From Bellilinea sp. (lineage in GTDB: Bacteria; Chloroflexota; Anaerolineae; Anaerolineales; Anaerolineaceae): 64,000 bases of DNA. Shown here one piece after another: positions 53,562 through 61,592 of the stretch. Within the stretch, counting starts at the first letter, position 1. Each line of letters opens with the position of its first letter. The notes below the pieces were generated by a model. That model was not told the origin of the DNA. It did no database searches and saw only the letters and a program-made list of their open reading frames with translations. The DNA is taken from positions 1,054,001 through 1,118,000 of the forward strand of contig BPHQ01000001.1 of NCBI GenBank assembly GCA_026003615.1, given 5' to 3'. A program made the translations under genes and the position numbers.

Positions 53562-54740
53562 TTACTCTTTAGCACCCTCTTGTATCCAGCGGATAATCAG
53601 GTCAAGTTCCTGCGGTTCGAACTTGCCCGGGTGGTTCCCGTCACGAACAATAGTAACCAGAAGGCTTGATTCTGCATCTCCGGCCACAATCACCGCGCCT
53701 GACCTTCCACCTCTTAAAGCAGCCTCATAACTATCTAACGCCAAGCCCCCCATCGCTCCGTGACAGCTGCCGCATCGTTGGCTAACGATCTGGCCAATTC
53801 CATTGTCCCAGTTCAGTGGACCATCGGATAATTGTCCTTCCTCGGTGGGTGCGGGCGTGGAAGTTGGTGGCCGAGTGGGCAGCGGCGTGGGAGTTTGCGG
53901 TACAAAAACGTTTTCTGCCTGAGCGGAAACTGGAAGAACGGTCGTAATGGCTGTTTCTTCGAAGGTCACAAACCGATAAACAAAGAACAAAAGAAACAGG
54001 CTAAGCACGACTGCAACGGGGTAGTAAATCCGTTTTCTTTTGCGTAATTCTTCCGGCGAAGGGGGTGGAGGAAGTAATCCCTTCTCTATTTTTTCCAATT
54101 CCAGGGCATGTTCCTCTTCCATCTCATGCCGGGTCAATTTACCGGTAAACATGCTTTTGTTAAAAGTTCTCAAATGGACATGATAAAAATGCCAGATGAA
54201 AATCGCCAGCACCGCGAGAATGGCTTCTGCTCCATGGGCGACCTTTGCAGCAGGAATGGCCTGTCCAGGCAGGATACGAGCCGTGGCAATTGGATTCCAC
54301 ATCATGAATCCCGTCACCGCCATCAACACCAGGCCCCAGACCATCGCCCAATATTCTGCTTTTTCCACAAAGTTATACCGGTCCATCTTGGGTCGTTCTT
54401 TTCGCAGTCCGAGGTTGTAAAGGAAATGCTGCAATGCATCCTGCAAATCTTTGAATCCCGGTAGCATGCTGGCTTCTTTCCGCTGGACATAAAGTTTATA
54501 ACCAATCGCAACCAGATGATAAATTGCCTGAACTAAAAACACAATTGCGGCTGCGCGGTGAATAATGCGTGTCATTTCAATTCCACCCAACGCAGCAATA
54601 ATCGAAATTGAGATTGAACTTTGAGCAAACTTTTGCACCAAACCGGTAACCGCCAGCGTGGTGAAAGAAGCAATCAGAACGATATGCTCAATTCGTTCGG
54701 CCAGACTAAAGCGGGTGTAAGTTTTCGTTTTATCGCTCAT
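53562..54740 (-). CDS. Cytochrome b (FDH-gamma/b561-like) fused to a c-type haem domain
   Basis: A 392-aa membrane protein. Residues about 15-210 hold four hydrophobic helices with His residues as b-haem ligands (formate-dehydrogenase-gamma or b561-like). A linker and a fifth helix (about 245-265) lead to a Thr/Pro-rich stretch and a C-terminal cytochrome c domain with one Cys-x-x-Cys-His (about residue 325) on the outer face. It probably links the quinone pool to exterior c-haems. Start overlaps the nonahaem gene stop by 1 nt (TAATG). Confidence 0.88.
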   Translation of the reverse strand: MSDKTKTYTRFSLAERIEHIVLIASFTTLAVTGLVQKFAQSSISISIIAALGGIEMTRIIHRAAAIVFLVQAIYHLVAIGYKLYVQRKEASMLPGFKDLQDALQHFLYNLGLRKERPKMDRYNFVEKAEYWAMVWGLVLMAVTGFMMWNPIATARILPGQAIPAAKVAHGAEAILAVLAIFIWHFYHVHLRTFNKSMFTGKLTRHEMEEEHALELEKIEKGLLPPPPSPEELRKRKRIYYPVAVVLSLFLLFFVYRFVTFEETAITTVLPVSAQAENVFVPQTPTPLPTRPPTSTPAPTEEGQLSDGPLNWDNGIGQIVSQRCGSCHGAMGGLALDSYEAALRGGRSGAVIVAGDAESSLLVTIVRDGNHPGKFEPQELDLIIRWIQEGAKE

Positions 54741-56032
54741 TACGAATTCTCCTCATCCTGCCGTTTTTCGTCACCGGGTTGGGTATCTTTTTCTAAATCT
54801 TTTTGAGTCTGGAGGCCTTTACTACTCTGTGTCTGCTCCCGGTTTTCGACATCTTCCGCAGGCACGGCATTTTTCTTTCTTCGATCTACCACCCATCGCC
54901 GATAAATATCACTGACGACAAACAATCCCATCCCCCCCAAAACCGTCGGAATGAAGTACTTGTAAAATTCATTCACCCAATATACCAATGGATAGCGGTT
55001 TCGGTCAGGAATGTAATGCCCCAACCATGCATCGGGAAAGTTTTCCGTAGCATCGGGGTGGCATTTTTGGCAGGTAGCCAACAAATTTTGCTTCACTTGT
55101 AATCCCTTCAGCGGATCATCAGCCGGGCGTATGTCATGTACACCGTGACAATCGTAACAAACTGGCATATTAATCTGCTGATCAGGATCAAGTTTTTCAA
55201 ACAGAGTCACTGTGGTCCCATGGAAATCAGCCACATAAGTTTGCAGCACTTGAGTGGAAAGCCCATACTTGGACATAATTTCTTCGTTTGTGTGGCAGTC
55301 GGCACAAATTTTGGGTGAAGACAACCGGAAGGCAGCTCCACCACTGGGACCTCTTACCGTATGAACTCCGTGACAATCAATGCAAGAAGGCACGTCCGGA
55401 TTTTTTTCTATTAAAACTCCGGTTCCGTGGACGCTCTTGGCGTAATCTTCGTAAATTGTGCTATGGCACTTTCCGCAGACCATAGCCGATTGGGCATGTT
55501 CAGCAGCCATGAGGCGGCCTTGCTCATCTTTTTGGATTTTTGGCTGTTGATGAGGATTGTGACAATCGGCGCAAATCGGTGCATTCGGATTGCCTTCGGC
55601 CATTGCCTTCGAATGGACACTGTCCATTAATTCACTGGCCTGAGACGGGTGACATTGATTACAGGTATTTTGATATTGCAAGGTGTAATCGCGGCTGGAT
55701 TGAGCCAGATTTTCAGGATGTGGGTAGCCGCTGATATTGGTGTGGCAAACCTGACAGCTCAAGGTAGCATGGGCCGAGCTACCATATGTCTCAGGAGCAA
55801 CAACAACCGAAATCAAATCGCCATTCGGGAATTCCTTGACCTGACCCTCAACCATGTGGCAGGAGAGACAGGCCGCATTATTCGGTAATTGGGCTTCTTC
55901 GATGAATGTTGCTTTAGCCAGGACGGGCTGTGGTTTTTGAAAATTAGCCAAACCAATCAGACTGATCACCATCAGTACGGCAGCTATTCCAACCACAAGC
56001 AGCATTGAGGAAAATCTGTAATGATTAGCCAT
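54740..56032 (-). CDS. Membrane-anchored nonahaem cytochrome c
   Basis: About 430 aa with nine Cys-x-x-Cys-His motifs. An uncleaved N-terminal signal-anchor (about 8-30) and a C-terminal helix (about 355-375) with a charged tail fix the haem domain to the membrane. Spacing of haems resembles NrfH/octahaem-type or tetrahaem relay proteins, but no specific family is certain. It would pass electrons between the cytochrome b-c protein and an external acceptor. The ATG at 56032 is chosen for its signal-like N-terminus; one at 56056 is in frame. Confidence 0.85.
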   Translation of the reverse strand: MANHYRFSSMLLVVGIAAVLMVISLIGLANFQKPQPVLAKATFIEEAQLPNNAACLSCHMVEGQVKEFPNGDLISVVVAPETYGSSAHATLSCQVCHTNISGYPHPENLAQSSRDYTLQYQNTCNQCHPSQASELMDSVHSKAMAEGNPNAPICADCHNPHQQPKIQKDEQGRLMAAEHAQSAMVCGKCHSTIYEDYAKSVHGTGVLIEKNPDVPSCIDCHGVHTVRGPSGGAAFRLSSPKICADCHTNEEIMSKYGLSTQVLQTYVADFHGTTVTLFEKLDPDQQINMPVCYDCHGVHDIRPADDPLKGLQVKQNLLATCQKCHPDATENFPDAWLGHYIPDRNRYPLVYWVNEFYKYFIPTVLGGMGLFVVSDIYRRWVVDRRKKNAVPAEDVENREQTQSSKGLQTQKDLEKDTQPGDEKRQDEENS

Positions 56033-56121
56033 GATTATGAAACGCTCCTTAGCCAAAATGTCTCGAAGATTAAAAAAGGCTTACCATTAAATAAAAGAAA
56101 AAAAGGTTGCAAACAAAATTA

Positions 56122-56127
56122 ATTATA
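56122..56127 (-). promoter_or_regulatory. -10 element of the nonahaem gene
   Basis: Perfect TATAAT on the minus strand about 90 nt before the gene; no clear -35. Together with the terminator at 56209-56244 it suggests that the nonahaem/b-c pair is transcribed apart from the decahaem gene. Confidence 0.35.
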
Positions 56128-56208
56128 CATTAAACTCCGAATAATTATCCCCTGTCATTCCCGAAAAACCATGAAATTCATCCTATTTATGCAATGATAC
56201 TTGACACT

Positions 56209-56244
56209 AATAAAATCAACCCCCGTTCAAGACGGGGGCTGATT
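56209..56244 (-). terminator. Rho-independent terminator of the decahaem gene
   Basis: Stem 56220-56226 with 56232-56238 (5 G-C pairs run), extended by 5 bp beyond one mismatch, then TTGATTTTATTA on the minus strand. Just past the decahaem stop. Confidence 0.85.
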
Positions 56245-56265
56245 CAGAGATTTGAGTGGATTGGC

Positions 56266-58452
56266 TTACGGCCGTCGCAAATTGGCTGTATTGACCTGCA
56301 CCTTACTGCTTAGATCCACAATTGAATCGTATAGCACTTGCAGGATATATTTGCCATTATGCACGTACCCGCCCGGATCCTTCTGGACATACTGGTAGTT
56401 GTAAGCCGCCTGCAGCATTCTTGGTGTCCAGGAGACATAACGATTGGGGAAGACCGCCTCATCAGGAGAAGCTACCCCATCTTCGTTGGTATCCACAAAG
56501 AAGTATGGATAAGCGGTTGGGGAATAAGCAATCGGCGAGCCAGCCACTTCTTTGCCATAGGCACGAATGGCTTGATAAAGGATCTCGGCCAACGTATCTA
56601 TTTCACCCTTGATTCCTTCATCAACGTCGCCATCACCATCATAATCCACTTTTGGATCCTCCAGACGAATCTGGGTCACATCCTCCACCTGATGGCAGGC
56701 GCGGCAGGCACCTTCCTCAACCGTCAATTTGTGGGCATCGTGACAGTCGGAGCAAGCCTGGTAGTTAGGAATATGCTCGAACTTGCCAACATATTCCTTA
56801 CCAGCGTACTGGTAGACACCCTGCGCCTCCGAACCGAACAATGTCGCCCCTGCAGCAAAGTAATGGATGTTGCGGAAAGTCAATTTATCAGAGGGGGTGT
56901 CCGCATCCATTCCTGCTATGGCGCGATTAACACTCACTGTCGACTCGCGGCCCTGGTGGCAGTTGAGGCACAAGTTGTCATTCGGACTGTTTTCAAATCC
57001 CAACTTGGCTCCGCTGGGGAAGGTAACCGTTTCGACCTGATATAACGAGAAGGTAGTCAGATCGTTATGGCAGGTCTCACAGCGCAATCCGTTGGAAGGC
57101 ATCATGGATATATTGACACCTTCTGCAATGAATTGCGGTAATCCGTCAGCGGTATGGCACTTGACACAGGCATTCGGTACCTTACCCTCAGCGTCCCAAT
57201 GGCGGAACGCTTCGGCTGAACCATCGAAGTGTCCGGCATCCACCCGGTTTGCCAAGCTCAAATCAACTGGCGCAGATAATTTTTCATTCAGGTTTTCGAT
57301 CGAGTCATACAACAATTGAATGATGTATTTTCCACCATGAGCATATCCACCGGGATCTTTCATGGCCACTTGGAAGTTAAAGGCAGCCTTTTCCAAACGC
57401 GGTGTCCACGAAGCATACCTGTTTGGATAAGCAGCCTCCCCTTCATCAACACTGCCGTTCTCGTTGGTGTCAATGAAGAAATACGGATAGGCATTTTTGT
57501 CATAAACAATTGCCGTACCGGCGACTTCCTTGGCATATGCCTGAATTGCGGTATACAACATGTCCCGCAAACCGGAAATTTCATCTGCCAGTCCTTCCTC
57601 AACATCTCCATCGCCATCATAATCGGTCAGGGAGGATGCCATGCGGATCGCCCGCACCCCTTCTACAGAGGTGGCCCCGGGATGACAGGTCACGCAGCTC
57701 TCTGTTTTCAATTCCAGCGAGTGAGAATTGTGGCAATCCTGGCACGCCTGAACACCGGAGACATGCTCGAAGAGAACATCATACGATTTTCCGGGATACT
57801 GGTAGCCACCTTTAACCTGAGCCCCATACCGGCTGACTGCTGCTGCGTAATAGTGGATATTGATGAAGCCAAGCTCACCGACAACAGTATCTTCATCTGT
57901 AGCACCGGCTTTTTGAATGGCTTCATCCACCTGCACCATAGAGGCATTGCCCTGATGGCAGGTCATACAAACCGCTTCACGTCCCAAGCCGGTTAACTCC
58001 ACGCCCGACGGGAATTTTACTGTGGTAAGAGCTTCTGTCGCTGGGTTGTGACAGGTATTGCAGTTGATGACCGTGTCGGTGGGCGCCGGTTTATCCACCG
58101 CAAATGCCTCGCTGCCATCGGCTCCGAGATAATCCAGGAAACCAGCACTGCTGTGGCATTTTGCACAGGTCGGCGGAACCTCAGCGGGATCTTCACTATC
58201 CCAATGACGGAAGGCCTCAGCCGTCGCATCGGCGTGACCCGAATTCATCCATAAAGCGTAGTAAGGCACCTCGCTGGATAAATCCGGTGCTGTCGGGCAG
58301 GGAGCGGCTGTTGGACAGGGTACAGCAGTAGGCTGTGGTGGAACGGGTGGCTGCGTCGGCTCTGGAGTTGCTTGTTGACAGGCTGTCAAAACAACTCCCA
58401 CTACTACAAGCAGGACAACCATAAGGAAGCCTTTGAGTAGTTTTCGTGTCAT
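56266..58452 (-). CDS. Lipoprotein decahaem cytochrome c with two pentahaem repeats
   Basis: A 728-aa protein. Signal peptide with lipobox Leu-Thr-Ala-Cys25, a Pro/Thr-rich linker, then two homologous modules (about 62-394 and 404-716). Each has five Cys-x-x-Cys-His motifs (first Cys at 96, 131, 162, 237, 253 and at 429, 458, 495, 567, 583). Each also has two Asp/Gly-rich loops that look like EF-hand/dockerin Ca sites (about 277-286 and 328-339; 603-613 and 654-666). Attached to the outer face as a lipoprotein, it is a candidate extracellular electron-transfer or substrate-reducing cytochrome. GGAG site 6 nt before the ATG. Confidence 0.9.
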   Translation of the reverse strand: MTRKLLKGFLMVVLLVVVGVVLTACQQATPEPTQPPVPPQPTAVPCPTAAPCPTAPDLSSEVPYYALWMNSGHADATAEAFRHWDSEDPAEVPPTCAKCHSSAGFLDYLGADGSEAFAVDKPAPTDTVINCNTCHNPATEALTTVKFPSGVELTGLGREAVCMTCHQGNASMVQVDEAIQKAGATDEDTVVGELGFINIHYYAAAVSRYGAQVKGGYQYPGKSYDVLFEHVSGVQACQDCHNSHSLELKTESCVTCHPGATSVEGVRAIRMASSLTDYDGDGDVEEGLADEISGLRDMLYTAIQAYAKEVAGTAIVYDKNAYPYFFIDTNENGSVDEGEAAYPNRYASWTPRLEKAAFNFQVAMKDPGGYAHGGKYIIQLLYDSIENLNEKLSAPVDLSLANRVDAGHFDGSAEAFRHWDAEGKVPNACVKCHTADGLPQFIAEGVNISMMPSNGLRCETCHNDLTTFSLYQVETVTFPSGAKLGFENSPNDNLCLNCHQGRESTVSVNRAIAGMDADTPSDKLTFRNIHYFAAGATLFGSEAQGVYQYAGKEYVGKFEHIPNYQACSDCHDAHKLTVEEGACRACHQVEDVTQIRLEDPKVDYDGDGDVDEGIKGEIDTLAEILYQAIRAYGKEVAGSPIAYSPTAYPYFFVDTNEDGVASPDEAVFPNRYVSWTPRMLQAAYNYQYVQKDPGGYVHNGKYILQVLYDSIVDLSSKVQVNTANLRRP

Positions 58453-58606
58453 ATTGTTCTCCGTCCTTTCTTTAAAGTTTTGGGAAATTGGGTGATATAT
58501 TTATGGAACAAGTTTAAAGTAATAAATGATTTCCGAATTCACCTCCTTCGGTGCAGATTAAAACCTCATTAGAAAAAATTATACCGATTCTGTTATCTTA
58601 ATACAA
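58453..58606 (-). promoter_or_regulatory. Promoter and long leader of the decahaem gene
   Basis: TTGTAT (58601-58606) and TATAAT (58578-58583) are spaced by exactly 17 nt on the minus strand. The transcript leader is about 120 nt and contains an orphan, near-perfect anti-Shine-Dalgarno match AAGGAGGTGA (58539-58548), far from the gene's own ribosome site. Confidence 0.7.
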
Positions 58607-58721
58607 TATTAAATTGGTCTGAATTCTGATATTACAGTCAAATTAGGACGAATGTCATGCACTTTGGGGTGATACAAGCCATTTCCCTACGTTTTCCCTA
58701 AAAATCCTATAAAATTGGTGT

Positions 58722-59332
58722 ATGAAAACTCAAAACATCCACTCGATCTGTGTTTTCGCCGGTTCTGCCGACCATCTCGCCCAATCCTACCTCGATGGAG
58801 CGGCGGAATTAGGGGTTACCCTTGCAAAAAATCACATTCGGATCGTTTACGGGGTGGGAAAACCGGTTTAATGGGCGCCTTAGCCGATGCTGCTCTGAAC
58901 GCCGGTGCTACCGTCGTTGGCGTCGTGCCCCGATCCCTCTTTCAACCGCAATTAATTCACGATCAACTCAGCGAATTAAGACTTGTGAAGAACATGCACG
59001 AGCGTAAAGCGTTAATGAGTCGGTTAGCCGATGCATTTATAGCTTTACCGGGTGGATTTGGCACCTTCGATGAATTATTCGAAACCCTCACATGGATTCA
59101 AATTGGCATTCATCGTAAACCAGTGGGATTGCTTAACATCAATAACTACTTCCTTCCGTTCGTATCCATGGTTGAACATGCACAAAAAGAAGGCTTTATT
59201 TACTCCAATCATCGAGAATTGTTCATTGTCGAAGATGATCCCCAACAAATGCTGCTCAAGTTTCAAAACCATCACTTGCCCGAAGATTTGGAGAATTGGA
59301 TAAAACGGCCTTCTGCGCCTGCCAATCCATGA
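58722..59332 (+). pseudogene. LOG-family (cytokinin-riboside monophosphate hydrolase-like) gene with a -1 frameshift
   Basis: A LOG/YgdH-like lysine-decarboxylase-fold gene. From the ATG at 58722 the family's N-terminus reads correctly (Val-Phe-Ala-Gly-Ser) to Ile-Val-Tyr-Gly, then stops; the conserved Gly-Gly-Lys-Thr-Gly-Leu-Met-Gly and Pro-Gly-Gly-x-Gly-Thr-x-x-Glu motifs continue in another frame. The switch is explained by one missing G in the run 58851-58854. It is either a sequencing error or a true frameshift. Otherwise complete; a TATAAAAT lies 9 nt before the ATG, hinting at a leaderless message. Confidence 0.85.
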
Positions 59333-59356
59333 GGAGGATTGGAAATCCGAATCATT

Positions 59357-59389
59357 AAACGGTCTCCCGCTCACTGCGGGAGACCGTTT
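59357..59389. terminator. Terminator between LOG gene and glmS
   Basis: A perfect 14-bp stem (59357-59370 with 59376-59389) with a 5-nt loop lies between the convergent stops. Tails are only moderately T-rich. Confidence 0.8.
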
Positions 59390-59410
59390 GACTTAATTCT
59401 GGTTCAAAAA

Positions 59411-61252
59411 TTACTCCACCGTCACACTTTTTGCCAGATTGCGGGGTTGATCCACATCCAATCCTCGTAAAGAAGCGATGTGGTAGGCAAATAATTGAAG
59501 TGGAATAACGGTAACCACTGGCGATAGCAGCCATGGGGTTGGCGGTACCCAAAAGACATGATCTGCAAGCTCTGGCACTCGTGTATCTCCTTCGGTCGCC
59601 ACGACAAGCACGCTGCCTCCACGCGCCTTGGCTTGTTCGATTTGACTGATCATCTTCTCATACCATGGGTCTTGGGGGGCAATCGCCAGCACCGGCATAT
59701 CCCGATCCACCAGTGCAATTGGGCCGTGCTTCATTTCCCCTGCCGGATAGGCCTCAGCATGGATGTAAGAAATCTCTTTGAGTTTCAATGCCCCTTCATA
59801 CGCAATCGGCATGTTGATTCCCCGCCCCAAATAAAGCATGTTGCGAATGTACTTCATTTCTCTGGCAACAGGGATAATTTCATTTTCCCTGTCAAGACAA
59901 CGCCCCACCAGATCTGGAATCAAACGTAAATCACTGACTAATTGTTTTCGCCTGGATGAATCCAACACTCCCCGCAAGTCTGCCAACAGGACGGCCAGCA
60001 TATATAAATCCACCAGAGGGGCAGTAAATGCCTTGGTGGAAGCCACACCAATTTCCGGACCAGTCTGCATAGAGATGTACCCATCGGCAATGCGCATCGC
60101 CTGCGACCCTATTGCATTGACAATGGACCATAAAATCGCTCCTCGTTTGCGCCCTTCGTCCATAGCAGCCAGTGTATCGGCCGTCTCTCCAGATTGACTG
60201 ATCGCCAGAACAACCGTGTGTTCATCCACAATCGGATCTCGATATCGAAACTCAGAGGCAATATCCACCTCTACCGGGACACGAGCGATTCTCTCGATCA
60301 ATACTTTTCCCACCATACCTGCATGAGCCGCGGTACCGCAGGCTGTTATGATGATTTTGCGAATCCTTCTTGCCAGTTCAGGAGTCAGGTTTAATTGGGG
60401 TAACCGAATTAACCCCTCATCGAAATCTACCCGTCCGGCCAGGGTATCGGTCAGTGACCGCACCTGCTCGTGAATTTCTTTTTGCATGAAATGACGATAT
60501 TCGCCTTTTTCCGCCGCCACTGGATCCCAGCTGATCAGGTGCTCTTGCGCTTGAACGGGATTACCATCCAATGTCAAAACACGAACACCTTGGCGGGTAA
60601 CAACGGCCATCTGATGCGAATCAAGGAAAATCATCCGGCGGGTATGATCCAGGATTGCCGGAATATCCGATGCAACGAACATTTCATTTTCGCCAATGCC
60701 AACTACCACACCGCCTGCGTTTCCAATTCGAGCCGCAATGATCTTATCCGGCTCCAAGGAGGACATCACTACTACCCCATGCGCACCTTTCAAATGGCGC
60801 AATGCCTGACGGGTAGCCTCTTCCAACGAGGTACCACTACTCAGGAAGCGCTCAATCAGATGAACAATCACCTCGGTATCGGTATCGGAATTGAAATCCA
60901 CTCCCTCTGCCATCAGTTCTTCTCTCAGTTCAAGGAAGTTTTCAACAATCCCGTTATGCACCACCACAACCTGGCGAGTGTTCCCCATGTGAGGATGAGC
61001 ATTACGAGCACTGGGCTCCCCGTGGGTTGCCCAACGGGTATGACCAATGCCAATGTTACCTTCGACCGGTTGACTTTCAACCAGGTTGGCGAGTTTGCTC
61101 AATTTTCCTGCATCACGACGAATTTCGATATGGCCGTTTTGCAATACGGCAATACCCGCCGAGTCGTAACCCCGGTACTCCAGTCGTTTCAAGCCATTGA
61201 GAACAATGGGAGTTGCATTGCGTTCTCCAATATAGCCAACAATGCCGCACAT
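59411..61252 (-). CDS. glmS: Glutamine-fructose-6-phosphate aminotransferase
   Basis: Makes glucosamine-6-phosphate from fructose-6-P and glutamine for UDP-GlcNAc and peptidoglycan. 613 aa: N-terminal Cys1 glutaminase domain (Met-Cys-Gly-Ile-Val-Gly-Tyr), two SIS domains with Ser-x-Ser-Gly-Glu-Thr and a Lys-x-Val-Thr-Val-Glu end. Starting at the ATG at 61252 exposes Cys1 and uses AAAGGAG; a GTG at 61270 is rejected. A glmS-ribozyme candidate precedes it, implying feedback by GlcN6P. Confidence 0.96.
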   Translation of the reverse strand: MCGIVGYIGERNATPIVLNGLKRLEYRGYDSAGIAVLQNGHIEIRRDAGKLSKLANLVESQPVEGNIGIGHTRWATHGEPSARNAHPHMGNTRQVVVVHNGIVENFLELREELMAEGVDFNSDTDTEVIVHLIERFLSSGTSLEEATRQALRHLKGAHGVVVMSSLEPDKIIAARIGNAGGVVVGIGENEMFVASDIPAILDHTRRMIFLDSHQMAVVTRQGVRVLTLDGNPVQAQEHLISWDPVAAEKGEYRHFMQKEIHEQVRSLTDTLAGRVDFDEGLIRLPQLNLTPELARRIRKIIITACGTAAHAGMVGKVLIERIARVPVEVDIASEFRYRDPIVDEHTVVLAISQSGETADTLAAMDEGRKRGAILWSIVNAIGSQAMRIADGYISMQTGPEIGVASTKAFTAPLVDLYMLAVLLADLRGVLDSSRRKQLVSDLRLIPDLVGRCLDRENEIIPVAREMKYIRNMLYLGRGINMPIAYEGALKLKEISYIHAEAYPAGEMKHGPIALVDRDMPVLAIAPQDPWYEKMISQIEQAKARGGSVLVVATEGDTRVPELADHVFWVPPTPWLLSPVVTVIPLQLFAYHIASLRGLDVDQPRNLAKSVTVE

Positions 61253-61273
61253 AAAATCTCCTTTCAACACCTC

Positions 61274-61504
61274 AAGAATTCTCTACATCCATATCGGATT
61301 AGAGTCTTATACAGAATTTTCTGATATGTTTCCAGGAAAAGATGGGCAAAAAAACGCCCGGAAGGCTTCCGCTGATCTCTCGATTTTCCCGGTGACCAGT
61401 TGCATTACTCTGTTATCACCGGTTAACCCTGTTTTGCAACAGGGAACCTTCCTCCTCGTCACTTCACCACCTCGGGAATCAAACGAGATGTGAAGCCATG
61501 CGCT
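61274..61504 (-). ncRNA. glmS ribozyme candidate with a two-hairpin insertion
   Basis: On the minus strand the leader shows the core of the glmS self-cleaving ribozyme in order. A cleavage-site A|GCGC at 61504/61503 is followed by P2 (61484-61495 with 61462-61474, one bulged G), then TGACGAGG (61454-61461). A GGAAGG stem strand (61447-61452), ATCGAGA (61378-61384), TCAGCGG (61369-61375), and the pairing CCTTCC (61360-61365) come next. A GGGC/GCCC hairpin and a P4-like stem (about 61281-61310) follow. A 57-nt insertion (61388-61444) with two perfect 7-bp hairpins separates GGTT from ATCGAGA. The ribosome site of glmS is 3' of the fold. GlcN6P would trigger cleavage and mRNA decay. Confidence 0.83.
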
Positions 61505-61559
61505 GGTCTTTTCCAATCCTGTTTACAAGTTTGTAATGCGTAATCACCTCCAAGGCATG

Positions 61560-61587
61560 ATTATACCTGCCTTTTGCTATAATACAA
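61560..61587 (-). promoter_or_regulatory. glmS promoter
   Basis: TTGTAT (61582-61587) and TATAAT (61560-61565) are spaced by 16 nt on the minus strand. The start would be near 61553, about 50 nt before the ribozyme cleavage site. The plus-strand TATAAT at 61578-61583 serves the divergent gene. Confidence 0.65.
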
Positions 61588-61592
61588 CCGTA

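Noticed and set aside
56338-57045. 235-aa plus-strand ORF opposite the decahaem gene
   Set aside because: It is fully antisense to ten clear haem motifs, has no ribosome site and no family-like features; a shadow frame.
57316-57996. 226-aa plus-strand ORF opposite the decahaem gene
   Set aside because: Shadow frame of the conserved repeats; no start signal.
60470-61324. 284-aa plus-strand ORF opposite glmS
   Set aside because: Antisense to conserved glmS glutaminase codons, no ribosome site, composition typical of a shadow frame.
61253-61504. T-box or amino-acid riboswitch in the glmS leader
   Set aside because: No AGGGTGGNACCGCG T-box sequence and no terminator/antiterminator pair; the glmS ribozyme core fits far better. 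The GGGC-T7-GCCC hairpin has its T run in the loop, not after the stem.
61536-61592. Longer start of the unknown membrane protein
   Set aside because: This stretch overlaps the glmS promoter and the gene's own TATAAT; ATG 61593 is more likely.
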